Of a stretch of DNA of 64,000 bases, positions 51,050-61,704 are shown piece by piece (the first letter of the stretch is position 1; the number at the start of each line of letters is the position of its first letter). Source of the DNA: Flavobacteriaceae bacterium. GTDB lineage: Bacteria > Bacteroidota > Bacteroidia > Flavobacteriales > Flavobacteriaceae. A program made the translations under genes and the position numbers. Location of the stretch: contig JAQWJV010000033.1 of the NCBI GenBank assembly GCA_029248185.1, positions 53,813 to 117,812 of the forward strand, read 5' to 3'. The notes under the pieces were generated by a model that saw only the letters and a list, made by a program, of their open reading frames with translations, ran no database searches and was not told the DNA's origin.

Positions 51050-51736
51050 ATGAAGTTGAATGTACTACCCAGAACAAATGTTAAACTTGCTCTAGATAAA
51101 GTTAGAGCCAATGAACTCACAGATAAAGAGCAGGAAATTGCTTTAAAGTCTCTGTATCAGTCTTTTGAAATACGAACGACTAACGCCTTTAAGTTCGATT
51201 TATTGGATCATAAGAAAATCTATCACCTTGATCAAATTAAAAAGGTGAGCATCAATTATCGTCTTCGTTTTTTAGACTTGAAGTATTTCAAAAATAAACT
51301 TCCAGATGCTGCACATCAAGATATTCAACATCTAGAGGCAATGCATGAAACCAAATTAAGTGGATTTAAAATCATGGCACCTTCTGCACTTTTTCGACTT
51401 GAAAAAGCGGATGATCCCCTTCTTTTCGCTCCCCTTGGGAATGATTATTATTATTTAATCCACAAATGGGGAAACGACCTCCATCCCTTGCGAAGAATTA
51501 TGATGTGGCCATTTAAAAATATTTGGAATCTACTGGCATTGGTATTAGCCATAAGTTGTATTGCTACGGAAATAATGCCCATGAACTTATTTACCAAATC
51601 TCCCGATGCAACAACCTATTGGATGCTCTTATTCTTTAACTTTAAAGCTATTGCCTCCATTGTTTTGTTTTATGGTTTTGCATCAGGTAAAAACTTTAAT
51701 CCAGCGATTTGGAACAATAAATACAATAAAGCTTAA
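51050..51736 (+). CDS. Hypothetical protein with two C-terminal TM helices
   Basis: Open frame, ATG, hydrophobic segments IWNLLALVLAISCIATEIMP and WMLLFFNFKAIASIVLFYGFA. Confidence 0.75.
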   Translation: MKLNVLPRTNVKLALDKVRANELTDKEQEIALKSLYQSFEIRTTNAFKFDLLDHKKIYHLDQIKKVSINYRLRFLDLKYFKNKLPDAAHQDIQHLEAMHETKLSGFKIMAPSALFRLEKADDPLLFAPLGNDYYYLIHKWGNDLHPLRRIMMWPFKNIWNLLALVLAISCIATEIMPMNLFTKSPDATTYWMLLFFNFKAIASIVLFYGFASGKNFNPAIWNNKYNKA

Positions 51737-51747
51737 AATCTATTTTT

Positions 51748-51966
51748 ATGTCCCTCAAATACATTAAAATCTTTTTAGGTCCTCCCGTACAAGTAATCAA
51801 CCTTTGCAATACGCTGGAAGAAGTCTCCATTGTTCCCGTGATCAAAGATCGTGCAGAATCGGCAAGATTGGCTGGATTTGGATCATTTTCCTCTGACCAA
51901 GAGGTTTGGATTCATCCCGATGAAGAAAAACAAGCTAAGGAAATTTTAGAAAGCCTCCACCTTTAG
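51748..51966 (+). CDS. DUF2007-like putative signal transducing protein
   Basis: Short protein (SLKYIKIFLGPPVQVINLCNTLEEVSIVPVIKDRAESARLAGFGSFSSDQEVWIHPDEEKQAKEIL). Confidence 0.75.
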   Translation: MSLKYIKIFLGPPVQVINLCNTLEEVSIVPVIKDRAESARLAGFGSFSSDQEVWIHPDEEKQAKEILESLHL

Positions 51967-52013
51967 AATAAGTTTTATTACTTTTAGCTCCAAACTAACG
52001 AATTTAACTTATC

Positions 52014-53609
52014 ATGCAATTTATCATCTTTATTGCTTTCACTGTTCTTGTGGGGGTTATTGCTTATCTCGCTACACGAAACACTAACGAAAACACTGAG
52101 GACGGCTATTTTCTTGGTGGAAGAAGCCTCACTGCCCCTGTGATCGCAAGCTCCTTACTATTAACCAATTTATCAACAGAACAACTTGTCGGTCTGAATG
52201 GATCCGCATTCAATGAAGGTATTGTGGTAATGGCATGGGAAACATTGGCAGCTATTGCCATGGTCATCACGGCTGTAGTGTTACTGCCTAGATACCTTAA
52301 GGGAGGTCTAACAACCATTCCGCAGTTTCTGGAAAGACGTTATGACACTGCCACTAAATCAATTACTTCAGGACTCTTTTTATCTGGCTATGTAGTGGTA
52401 TTACTTCCTATCGTTTTGTATTCGGGTGCTATTGCTCTTATTGGAATGTTTGATCTCACAACTCTTTTTGACTTAGGCGAAACGAGTACCTTAATCATAA
52501 CCGTTTGGTCAATTGGAATCATCGGATCGGTTTATGCAATTTTCGGAGGTCTCAAAGCTGTTGCCGTTTCTGATACAGTTAATGCAATTGGCTTACTCAT
52601 TGGGGGAATTATGATCCCTATTTTCGGATTGATCTTTATTGGTGATGGAAGTCTAATGAATGGTATAGAAGCACTTTATGCTCATGAGCCCACTAAATTT
52701 AAAGCAATGGGAGGTTCAGATTCTGCAATCCCCTTTAGCACTCTATTTACCGGTATGGTTTTGGTTCAGTTATTTTATTGGGGAACCAACCAGGCTATTA
52801 TTCAGAGAGCCCTGGGAGCTAAAAATTTAATTGAAGGACAAAAAGGTCTAATCTTAGCTGCTTTTGTAAAGATATTAGGGCCACTAATCGTAGTACTTCC
52901 TGGGATAATTGCCTATTATATTTTTGGTGGACAACTCGATGCGAGCCAAGCAGATTTGTCTTATGGTTTATTGGTGAATAAAGTTTTACCACCTGTCTTA
53001 CTTGGTTTTTTTGCTGCTGTCCTTTTTGGTGCCATATTGAGTTCTTTTAACTCTGCCTTGAATAGCTCTGTCACCCTTTTTGGACTGGATATTTATAAAC
53101 AATATATCAAGAAAAATGCAAATGAAAAGGAAGTTGTGCGTGCAGGAAAAATGTTTGGAATTGGTTTAGCATTACTCTCCATGATTATCGCACCGAGTAT
53201 TGCGAATGCCCCCGATGGTCTATTTGGTTATCTTCAAGAAATCAACGGATGCTATACTATTCCTATTTTGACCATTATTCTTGTGGGCTATTTGACTAAA
53301 TACGTTCCTGCTTTTGCCGCTAAAGTAGCAATGGCTATTGGAGTTGTTATGTATTCAATCAGCCAATTTGTACTCAAGGGATATGTAATTTCAAATGGTG
53401 GAGAATATCCCCATTACCTTCATATTATGGCAATTATTTTCTTGTTTAATATCGGGGTCATGCTTCTCATTGGAAAGTTGAGACCTCGTGAAGTAGCTTA
53501 TGTACAAAACTATACAGAACAAGTAGATATTACTACATGGAAGCCGGTTAGAACGTATGGAATTATCATTACGATCATTGTCATTAGCACTTACTTTATT
53601 TTCACTTAA
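52014..53609 (+). CDS. Solute:sodium symporter (SSS/SLC5 family)
   Basis: YFLGGRSLTAPVIASSLLLTNLSTEQLVGLNGSAF; WGTNQAIIQRALGAKNL; AILSSFNSALNSSVTLF. Confidence 0.92.
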   Translation: MQFIIFIAFTVLVGVIAYLATRNTNENTEDGYFLGGRSLTAPVIASSLLLTNLSTEQLVGLNGSAFNEGIVVMAWETLAAIAMVITAVVLLPRYLKGGLTTIPQFLERRYDTATKSITSGLFLSGYVVVLLPIVLYSGAIALIGMFDLTTLFDLGETSTLIITVWSIGIIGSVYAIFGGLKAVAVSDTVNAIGLLIGGIMIPIFGLIFIGDGSLMNGIEALYAHEPTKFKAMGGSDSAIPFSTLFTGMVLVQLFYWGTNQAIIQRALGAKNLIEGQKGLILAAFVKILGPLIVVLPGIIAYYIFGGQLDASQADLSYGLLVNKVLPPVLLGFFAAVLFGAILSSFNSALNSSVTLFGLDIYKQYIKKNANEKEVVRAGKMFGIGLALLSMIIAPSIANAPDGLFGYLQEINGCYTIPILTIILVGYLTKYVPAFAAKVAMAIGVVMYSISQFVLKGYVISNGGEYPHYLHIMAIIFLFNIGVMLLIGKLRPREVAYVQNYTEQVDITTWKPVRTYGIIITIIVISTYFIFT

Positions 53610-53668
53610 GAAATAATTTATAAAGCCAAACCACCTAACGTTTTTCACGACCCCATTCATTTCAAATC

Positions 53669-53706
53669 AAAAAAACCCGTTGAGGTAAAATGACGCATTT
53701 GGGTTT
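53669..53706 (-). terminator. Possible terminator downstream of ABC-F gene
   Basis: Minus strand AAAACCC...(AAATGCGTCATTT)...GGGTTTTTTT hairpin with T-tract. Confidence 0.4.
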
Positions 53707-53820
53707 TACCCTATACATCAATTTAAAGGGTTTGGAATCAAAAGAATCGCCATCCAGCACCGGAGAGTAGGTTAGAGCGAGTGAGGAAATAAATCCTTGA
53801 AAATCTAACTGATGGGCTTA

Positions 53821-55512
<1,692 letters not shown>

Positions 55513-55551
55513 CTAAGATTTTTTAATCGTTTAAAATGTTATTTTTGACTT

Positions 55552-56940
55552 GTGAATCGAATAACCCTTTTTAGTACTGTCCTTTTCTTGCTCTGCATTG
55601 GGTGTCAATCCGAACCCTATGTGCGGAGTGGCATTTTCTTTGGTGGACAAATTGTCAATCCCTCTTCCCGAGAAGTAACGCTTTATCAGGGAAATAGAGT
55701 TATTGAAACGTTGGAATTAGATAAGAGCCTACGTTTTCAAAAGAAATTCGATTCCCTTACAAGTGGCATTTATAAAGTAGAGCATCTTCCTGAGTTTCAA
55801 ACGGTTTTATTGGAAGAAAAAGACAGTCTTTGGGTACGTATTAATGCATCTGCTTTCGATGAATCTATTGTTTTTTCTGGAGTTGGTGCCTCAAAAAATA
55901 ATTTTTTAATGGAGTTGATTTTAAAACAAAAATCAGAATCCAACTACCTTTCCTCCAAATACGCAAGCAATAGCAACACCTTTAATTCCATTTTAGACTC
56001 TTTGCTTTTAGAAAAGAAGCAATTATGGATTCAAATGGATTCGGTAAACACACTCTCTCCTATTGCTCAAAAAGTTACTCAAGCCGCCTACATCTATCAT
56101 TATGCCAATATTCGCGAGCGCTATGCCTTGCTAAGAGGCTCCAACTGGACAGCCGAAGAAAACAATCTCTTTTTTGACTACCGTACCTTTTTAAATTATG
56201 GGGACAATGATTTAGCTTTTTTCGATCCGTACATCAACTACATTTTAAATTTCATCAGTCAAAAAGCTCTAGACAAAGGCAGTTCTTACCTTAAACAAAA
56301 ACAAACTACACCCTATAATATAGAACGCTTAAAGGTATTGGATCAAGAAGTAAAAGGTTCGCTATTGCGAAATAATTTGGCACGTGCCATCGCCTTTGAA
56401 GAAGTTCTAACCTTCGAAAACCACGGGCAACACGAACGCTTTTTGCAATACTATGCGACGGTAAACAGCTCACCTGTCTATCTTGCCGAAGTTTTGGCGC
56501 TTCACGCCAATATCAGTAATATGGGAGCAAACCAAGCTTTGCCTGAAATAGCATTACAAAACGTAAAGCGGGAAACGATAAGTAGCAATGAGCTCTTAAA
56601 CAACAAAACGACGGTAATTTATTTTTGGTCTCAAACGCAAATGAATCATTATAAAAACACCTTAGAACTTGTAAAAGATTTTCAAAAACGCTTTCCCAAC
56701 ATTCGTTTTGTTGGAATTTGTATTCAGCCCTTTAACAGTATGGTAGATCAAGTTCAAAAAATGATGGAAATCAATATTGATGATCAATTTTCCCTAGTCG
56801 ATTTTGAAAAAGCAGGCGAAGCCTGGGTGCTTACCCTTCTCAATAAGGCTATTATTCTCAATCCCGAAGGACTTATTCTTGAAGGTTTTGGGAATTTCTC
56901 TGATGCTACATTTGAAAAGACCTTGACAGAACTTCAATAA
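55552..56940 (+). CDS. TlpA-like lipoprotein with thioredoxin-like C-terminus lacking CxxC
   Basis: Lipobox LLCIGC; DUF4369-like N-terminus; TVIYFWSQTQMNHYKNTLELVKDFQKRFPNIRFVGICIQ. Confidence 0.75.
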   Translation: MNRITLFSTVLFLLCIGCQSEPYVRSGIFFGGQIVNPSSREVTLYQGNRVIETLELDKSLRFQKKFDSLTSGIYKVEHLPEFQTVLLEEKDSLWVRINASAFDESIVFSGVGASKNNFLMELILKQKSESNYLSSKYASNSNTFNSILDSLLLEKKQLWIQMDSVNTLSPIAQKVTQAAYIYHYANIRERYALLRGSNWTAEENNLFFDYRTFLNYGDNDLAFFDPYINYILNFISQKALDKGSSYLKQKQTTPYNIERLKVLDQEVKGSLLRNNLARAIAFEEVLTFENHGQHERFLQYYATVNSSPVYLAEVLALHANISNMGANQALPEIALQNVKRETISSNELLNNKTTVIYFWSQTQMNHYKNTLELVKDFQKRFPNIRFVGICIQPFNSMVDQVQKMMEINIDDQFSLVDFEKAGEAWVLTLLNKAIILNPEGLILEGFGNFSDATFEKTLTELQ

Positions 56941-56982
56941 CAAATATAGAAGAGGAAAAGAAAACACCATTAATTAAGCAAT

Positions 56983-57014
56983 AAAAAAAGGCACTCTAAA
57001 TAGAATGCCTTTTG
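56983..57014 (-). terminator. Rho-independent terminator of the transaldolase gene
   Basis: Minus strand AAAAGGCATTCT-ATTT-AGAGTGCCTTTTTTT, ~30 nt after the stop codon. Confidence 0.8.
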
Positions 57015-57042
57015 AGGCGATGAAAAGGGATGACTTGTATTA

Positions 57043-57696
57043 TTAGTTTCCTTTTGAATAATCTTCTAAAAACTTGGCCAGTCCAATATCCGTTAAAGGA
57101 TGATTTAAAAGTCCTTTGATCGATGAAAGTGGGCCTGTCATCACATCGGCACCAATTTTGGCACATTCTATCACGTGCATGGTGTGGCGCACGGAAGCAG
57201 CAAGAATTTGAGTTTCAAAACCATAGTTGTCATATATCTCACGAATCTCCTGAATCAGGTTTAATCCATCCGTAGAGATATCGTCCAAGCGGCCGATAAA
57301 CGGAGACATATAAGTGGCGCCCGCCTTGGCAGCTAACAAAGCTTGTCCTGGAGAAAAAATTAAGGTACAATTGGTTTTGATCCCTTCATCAGAAAAATAT
57401 TTTAATGCTTTTACGCCATCCTCAATCATTGGAATTTTCACCACAATTTGAGGGTGTAGGGCAGCAAGGGCTTTCCCTTCTCTTACCATTCCGTCAAAAT
57501 CTACAGAAATCACTTCCGCAGACACATCTCCGTCTACAATATTACAGATGTCCACATAGTGTTGGATGATGTTCTTCTCCCCTGTAATGCCCTCTTTAGC
57601 CATCAGGGAAGGGTTGGTGGTTACGCCGTCTAAAACGCCAAGCGCTTGCGCTTCTCTAATTTGGTCTAAATTGGCAGTATCAATAAAAAATTTCAT
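57043..57696 (-). CDS. Fructose-6-phosphate aldolase / transaldolase family
   Basis: [91 protein letters not shown]. Confidence 0.95.
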   Translation of the reverse strand: MKFFIDTANLDQIREAQALGVLDGVTTNPSLMAKEGITGEKNIIQHYVDICNIVDGDVSAEVISVDFDGMVREGKALAALHPQIVVKIPMIEDGVKALKYFSDEGIKTNCTLIFSPGQALLAAKAGATYMSPFIGRLDDISTDGLNLIQEIREIYDNYGFETQILAASVRHTMHVIECAKIGADVMTGPLSSIKGLLNHPLTDIGLAKFLEDYSKGN

Positions 57697-57705
57697 AGAA
57701 AAGGA

Positions 57706-58512
57706 TTAAAGTTTATAATGATTCATAATTAGTTTTTCAAATATACGACTGGGGAGAATGCTTTTTAAGGTTTTGGATAACTTTTGCATAAAAGGCCCCA
57801 CCTGATAATGCACTTTGGGGTTTCCCTTTTCAATTATGTTTGCAATCGCTATGGCTATTTCTTGTGGAGGATTGCCTTCTTCCACATGTTCATCCATGGT
57901 ATCTAAACTCGCTTGATATATTTTTTGATAGGGAGAGTTTTCCACTACGGGGGCATGATAGCGTCGGGAAGCAATATCCGTTGCGTAATCTCCAGGAGCC
58001 AAAGTACACACCTCAATTCCAAAAGATTTGACTTCCATTCGAAGGCTTTCGGTCATGATCGACAAGGCACTTTTGGAAGCGGAATACACCCCTCTGAAAG
58101 GCAATCCCATAATTCCTGCAATAGAAGTTACATTGATAATCAATCCATCTTTTTGTTGACGCATCTGTGGAATCACCGCCTGTGCCATTTGTAGGGGACC
58201 AAAACAATTGGTTGCAAAATTAGCCGCTACCGCATCGCCACTAATTTCCTCCATGGGTCCTGTAATTCCTACTCCTGCATTATTGACTAAGACATCAAGT
58301 CGGTCGGTTTCTTTTAAAACTTCAGTAACACAGTTTGTGATCGAATTTGAATCTGTAATTTCCAATTGAAGTAGCGGAAAGGGTAAAGGATCGCTATACC
58401 GACTGGGGTTTCTACTGGTTCCAAAAACATGAAATCCTTGCTCATGAAGGTATAAAGCGGTAGCAAGGCCTAAACCTGATGAAGCACCAGTGATCAATAC
58501 TACTTTTTTCAT
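57706..58512 (-). CDS. Short-chain dehydrogenase/reductase (SDR)
   Basis: VLITGASSGLGLATALYLHEQG; LVNNAGVGITGPMEE; YSASKSALSIMTESLRME. Confidence 0.95.
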   Translation of the reverse strand: MKKVVLITGASSGLGLATALYLHEQGFHVFGTSRNPSRYSDPLPFPLLQLEITDSNSITNCVTEVLKETDRLDVLVNNAGVGITGPMEEISGDAVAANFATNCFGPLQMAQAVIPQMRQQKDGLIINVTSIAGIMGLPFRGVYSASKSALSIMTESLRMEVKSFGIEVCTLAPGDYATDIASRRYHAPVVENSPYQKIYQASLDTMDEHVEEGNPPQEIAIAIANIIEKGNPKVHYQVGPFMQKLSKTLKSILPSRIFEKLIMNHYKL

Positions 58513-58565
58513 GTTTCCTATTTTGATATTTGAATGCTGGGTCAGTAAGCAAAAAAATAAAAAAA

Positions 58566-58662
58566 GGGCAAGCGACCCACATCACACCGCTACGACCATC
58601 TACCCTTGCTGCGTTCCCGCCCTGGGGGATTCAACAGGAGCTGGTTGTGTAGGACTTGCCCG
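58566..58662 (-). ncRNA. ffs: Bacterial small signal recognition particle RNA (4.5S)
   Basis: Minus strand GGGCAAGTCCTACACAACCAGCTCCTGTTGAATCCCCCAGGGCGGGAACGCAGCAAGGGTAGATGGTCGTAGCGGTGTGATGTGGGTCGCTTGCCC: canonical apical domain (CAGGGCGGGAACGCAGCAAGGGTA) and closing GGGCAAG/CTTGCCC stem. Confidence 0.93.
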
Positions 58663-58745
58663 GCACAAATATAAGCCCTTCATCTGATTTCAACAATCAT
58701 TTTAATTGCTTAATTTCGTGCTTTGCGATCTTTAATTAAATTCAA

Positions 58746-59774
58746 TTGCTTTATCCCATGAAAATCTTTATTTCTTTACTTTCAGCCCTTGTTTTACTCA
58801 AATGTGGTGGCCCAAGCACATCGAATTTTAAAATCGCCACGGGCATGAAAGCTGATAAAGCAAAATGGGGCGATACCCTTCAGCTAAAAATCAAAAACAA
58901 TACCTCCGAAAAAGTAAGCTACTTTTTAAACAATACCCCCATCACATCCAATCATGTACTCACGAATGAACCTTTGGGAGATCAGCTGCTTAAAGCCGTT
59001 ATTAGCTCAGGGGAAAGCACACATGAAGTAGAAAAGACCTTGAGGATTTTAGCCACTACCCCTCCTCTGCTTTACACTTATGAAATCTTAAACACCTATC
59101 CTCACGACAAAACGGCCTATACCCAAGGCTTGGAGTTTAGTGACGAAACACTCTATGAAAGCACCGGATTGAATGGAAAATCCACTCTTCGTACTGTTAA
59201 TTATAAAACAGGAGCGATCATGGAAAACAAACCCCTTGATGAGGCTTATTTTGGAGAAGGTTTGACCTTGCTCAACGAACAGATCATACAACTTACATGG
59301 AAAGCACAAAAAGGTTTTGTATATGATAAAGCAAGTTTAGCCATGAAAAAATCCTTCCCCTATCAAGAAAGTAAAGAAGGTTGGGGCTTGTGCAATGACG
59401 GGCAATATCTCTTCAAATCAGACGGAACCAACCGCATTTGGGTCTTGGATCCAAATACCTATGAAGAGCTCAAAAGCATTCAAGTCATGACCCATAAATC
59501 GCCTGTAAAAAACATCAATGAGCTGGAATGGGTTGAGGGTAAAATTTATGCCAATACCTACCAGTTTGAAAAAGAAGTAAGTGTCATCATTGATCCGATT
59601 AGTGGCGCAGTGGAAGGCGTAATTGATTTTTCAGGCTTAAAAGAACAAGTGGAACAACATGCTCAACTCAATGTATTGAATGGAATTGCCTATCATAAAA
59701 AAAGAAAGACTTTTTTTATTACGGGAAAAAACTGGAGTAAACTTTTTGAAGTACGTATTCTTCCCAAAAAATGA
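58746..59774 (+). CDS. Glutaminyl-peptide cyclotransferase (beta-propeller type) lipoprotein
   Basis: NTYPHDKTAYTQGLEFSDETLYESTGLNGKSTLRTVN; YFGEGLTLLNEQIIQLTWKAQKGFVYD; GIAYHKKRKTFFITGKNWSKLFEV. Confidence 0.9.
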   Translation: MLYPMKIFISLLSALVLLKCGGPSTSNFKIATGMKADKAKWGDTLQLKIKNNTSEKVSYFLNNTPITSNHVLTNEPLGDQLLKAVISSGESTHEVEKTLRILATTPPLLYTYEILNTYPHDKTAYTQGLEFSDETLYESTGLNGKSTLRTVNYKTGAIMENKPLDEAYFGEGLTLLNEQIIQLTWKAQKGFVYDKASLAMKKSFPYQESKEGWGLCNDGQYLFKSDGTNRIWVLDPNTYEELKSIQVMTHKSPVKNINELEWVEGKIYANTYQFEKEVSVIIDPISGAVEGVIDFSGLKEQVEQHAQLNVLNGIAYHKKRKTFFITGKNWSKLFEVRILPKK

Positions 59775-60163
59775 GTAAAACCTATCAATACGACCTTCAA
59801 GTAAAGAAAGAACACCTCGATGCGTTGGAGCATGTCAACAATGTCCAATACCTCCAGTGGGTGCAAGAAATTGCAGGGGCACATTGGGAAGCATTGACTA
59901 AAAACAAAACCGATTCCTATGGGATTTGGGTAGTGAGAAGCCATAAAATTGACTACAAACGTCCTGCGAAACAAAACGATTGGTTAACCCTCAAAACACA
60001 TGTTGCCCTCACCCAAGGGTTTCTATCCCAAAGGATCGTCAAGATTTATTTTAAAGATACTCCCACTCTCGTTGCACTCTGTACCACCCAATGGTGCTAC
60101 CTGGATACCAGCACCCAAAAACTCCTCCGAATTCCTAATGAAATTCAGCGTTTGTTTTCCTAG
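59771..60163 (+). CDS. Acyl-CoA thioesterase (hotdog fold, 4HBT-like)
   Basis: YQYDLQVKKEHLDALEHVNNVQYLQWVQEIAGAHWEALT. Confidence 0.88.
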   Translation: MSKTYQYDLQVKKEHLDALEHVNNVQYLQWVQEIAGAHWEALTKNKTDSYGIWVVRSHKIDYKRPAKQNDWLTLKTHVALTQGFLSQRIVKIYFKDTPTLVALCTTQWCYLDTSTQKLLRIPNEIQRLFS

Positions 60164-60259
60164 CTGTTTTCTTAACGAATTTTATTTAAGTCCCTCTTTA
60201 GGGATGCTTTTCTTTTTTTTGTAACTTCGAATCACACCCCATTTCTATACCCCAATATC

Positions 60260-60505
60260 ATGACCCAACGGCTCATATCCTCATTTCACTCCTTCCTTAT
60301 TCGTATCACGTATTTTTCGGAAAAGAGTATCAATATCTCTCTTAGGCAGGGGCGATTGGGTCAAGATAGTATTAAAACTAAAGTAATATTTAGTCAGGTC
60401 TCTACACGAGAAATGGGAAAAATAAAAACACCTTGGATGATTTTTTTAAAAAATAGAAGTTTAACAATTCATGCTAATTTGGGAAGTATTGTTGAACAAA
60501 AATGA
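60260..60505 (+). CDS. Hypothetical protein, possibly a remnant
   Basis: 81-aa open frame with ATG at the start of the accessory segment; no recognised family. Confidence 0.3.
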   Translation: MTQRLISSFHSFLIRITYFSEKSINISLRQGRLGQDSIKTKVIFSQVSTREMGKIKTPWMIFLKNRSLTIHANLGSIVEQK

Positions 60506-60532
60506 AAATATAATGGATAAACACACCTAAGG

Positions 60533-60557
60533 TGGATATATACACTAGTTAGCACAC
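60533..60557. repeat. Cassette-boundary-like right half-site
   Basis: GGATATATACACTAGTTAGCACA; its reverse complement TGTGCTAACTAGTGTATATATCC resembles GGCTAACAATGTATATAAGCC at 63971. Confidence 0.5.
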
Positions 60558-60580
60558 ATTTAAGAAAAACAGAACTAAAA

Positions 60581-61126
60581 TTGAAAAAAGACTACATATT
60601 TAAATCTAAAAGACTCGGATTTCGCAATTGGACTAAAAACGATTTGAACGAATTTGCAAAACTCAATGCGGATTTGGAAGTGATGGAACATTTCCCCAAA
60701 ACTTTGACAGAAAAAGAATCAGCGGAATTAATTGAGTGTTTTCAAAAACATTTTAAAAATAACGGATATACTTATTTCGCGACAGAAACTTTGGAAAATA
60801 AAGAATTAATCGGATTTATTGGTTTGGCATTTCAAGAGTATAAAACTGAATTTACACCTGCAGTTGATATGGGTTGGCGACTGAAAAAAAATATTTGGAG
60901 AAATGGATTTGCAACTGAAGGAGCAAAGAAATGTCTGGAGTTTGGATTTAACGAACTGAATTTGGAAAAAGTCATCGCTACATGCACAGAGCAAAATTCC
61001 AAATCTGAAAATGTGATGAAAAAAATCGGAATGGAAAAAATTGGAGAATTTAAGCATCCAGAATTGAAAGAATATCCCTAATACGAAAAATGTATTTGTT
61101 ATGAAATTAATAAAAACGTTTGGTAA
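60581..61126 (+). pseudogene. GNAT family N-acetyltransferase, interrupted near the C-terminus by in-frame TAA (61079-61081)
   Basis: FKSKRLGFRNWTKNDLNEFAKLNADLEVMEHFPKTLT...GWRLKKNIWRNGFATEGAKKCLEFGF...ATCTEQNSKSENVMKKIGMEKIGEFKHPELKEYP then *YEKCICYEINKNVW in frame to TAA 61124-61126. Confidence 0.75.
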
Positions 61127-61199
61127 CAATGGCTCATACGCAATGTTTTTGCCGCAGTTACAACACAAAAAACACTAGGCATAGCCTAATCGTTAACTG
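61117..61199. repeat. Imperfect inverted-repeat cassette-boundary-like element
   Basis: CGTTTGGTAACAATGGCTCATACGC...GGCATAGCCTAATCGTTAACTG; arms share TAACnAT..GGCT.AT in opposite orientation. Confidence 0.55.
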
Positions 61200-61222
61200 T
61201 TATTGAATAGAACCATTCGACC

Positions 61223-61678
61223 ATGCGTAAAATTATCTTATTATTAATCCTTTTTAAAACTTTAACCTCAGTTGCTCAAAACAATCAAATTTGGTATGCA
61301 TTTTGGGACGAGGATGCAACTCATATAGGATTTAAGGATCTAAAGGGTGAAATAAAAATCGAACCCAACCGTATCGGTTTTACGATGGCACGGAAATTTG
61401 ATAAAATAATGGCTGTCATTGAAGATGATAATGGTGTTTATAAGAACTATTATTTGACAAAAAGTGGCAAAAAAGTTGGTGTCGATAGTCTTTATATTCA
61501 GGATAATACGGCTGATTGTGAAAGCGAAGGATTTATAAGATTTAAAGACAACAAAACTGAAATGGTAGGAATGTTTAACCAAAACGGTGAAATTGCTATA
61601 CCTGCTCAATACAACACTTTGGCTCAGTGCAAACTTGAAGGTTTATCGGTTTCTACTGCCCTACTTGCCAAATACTAA
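61223..61678 (+). CDS. WG-repeat-like secreted protein, probably 3'-truncated
   Basis: Signal peptide; DATHIGFKDLKGEIKIEP...MVGMFNQNGEIAIPAQYNTL; ends abruptly with the atypical tail AQCKLEGLSVSTALLAKY. Confidence 0.6.
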   Translation: MRKIILLLILFKTLTSVAQNNQIWYAFWDEDATHIGFKDLKGEIKIEPNRIGFTMARKFDKIMAVIEDDNGVYKNYYLTKSGKKVGVDSLYIQDNTADCESEGFIRFKDNKTEMVGMFNQNGEIAIPAQYNTLAQCKLEGLSVSTALLAKY

Positions 61679-61690
61679 TCGTTGGCTACC
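61672..61690. repeat. Cassette-boundary-like right half-site
   Basis: TACTAATCGTTGGCTACCA; shares CTAATCGTT with the right arm at 61186-61194. Confidence 0.4.
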
Positions 61691-61704
61691 ATAAATGAAC
61701 AGAA

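Noticed and set aside
53610-53820. Possible structured ncRNA between the SSS symporter and the ABC-F gene
   Set aside because: Only one modest hairpin/terminator-like structure is recognisable; the rest does not match any RNA family I can name.
58490-58687. 65-aa plus-strand ORF at 58490-58687
   Set aside because: Overlaps the SRP RNA (opposite strand) and the start of the SDR gene; no protein-like features.
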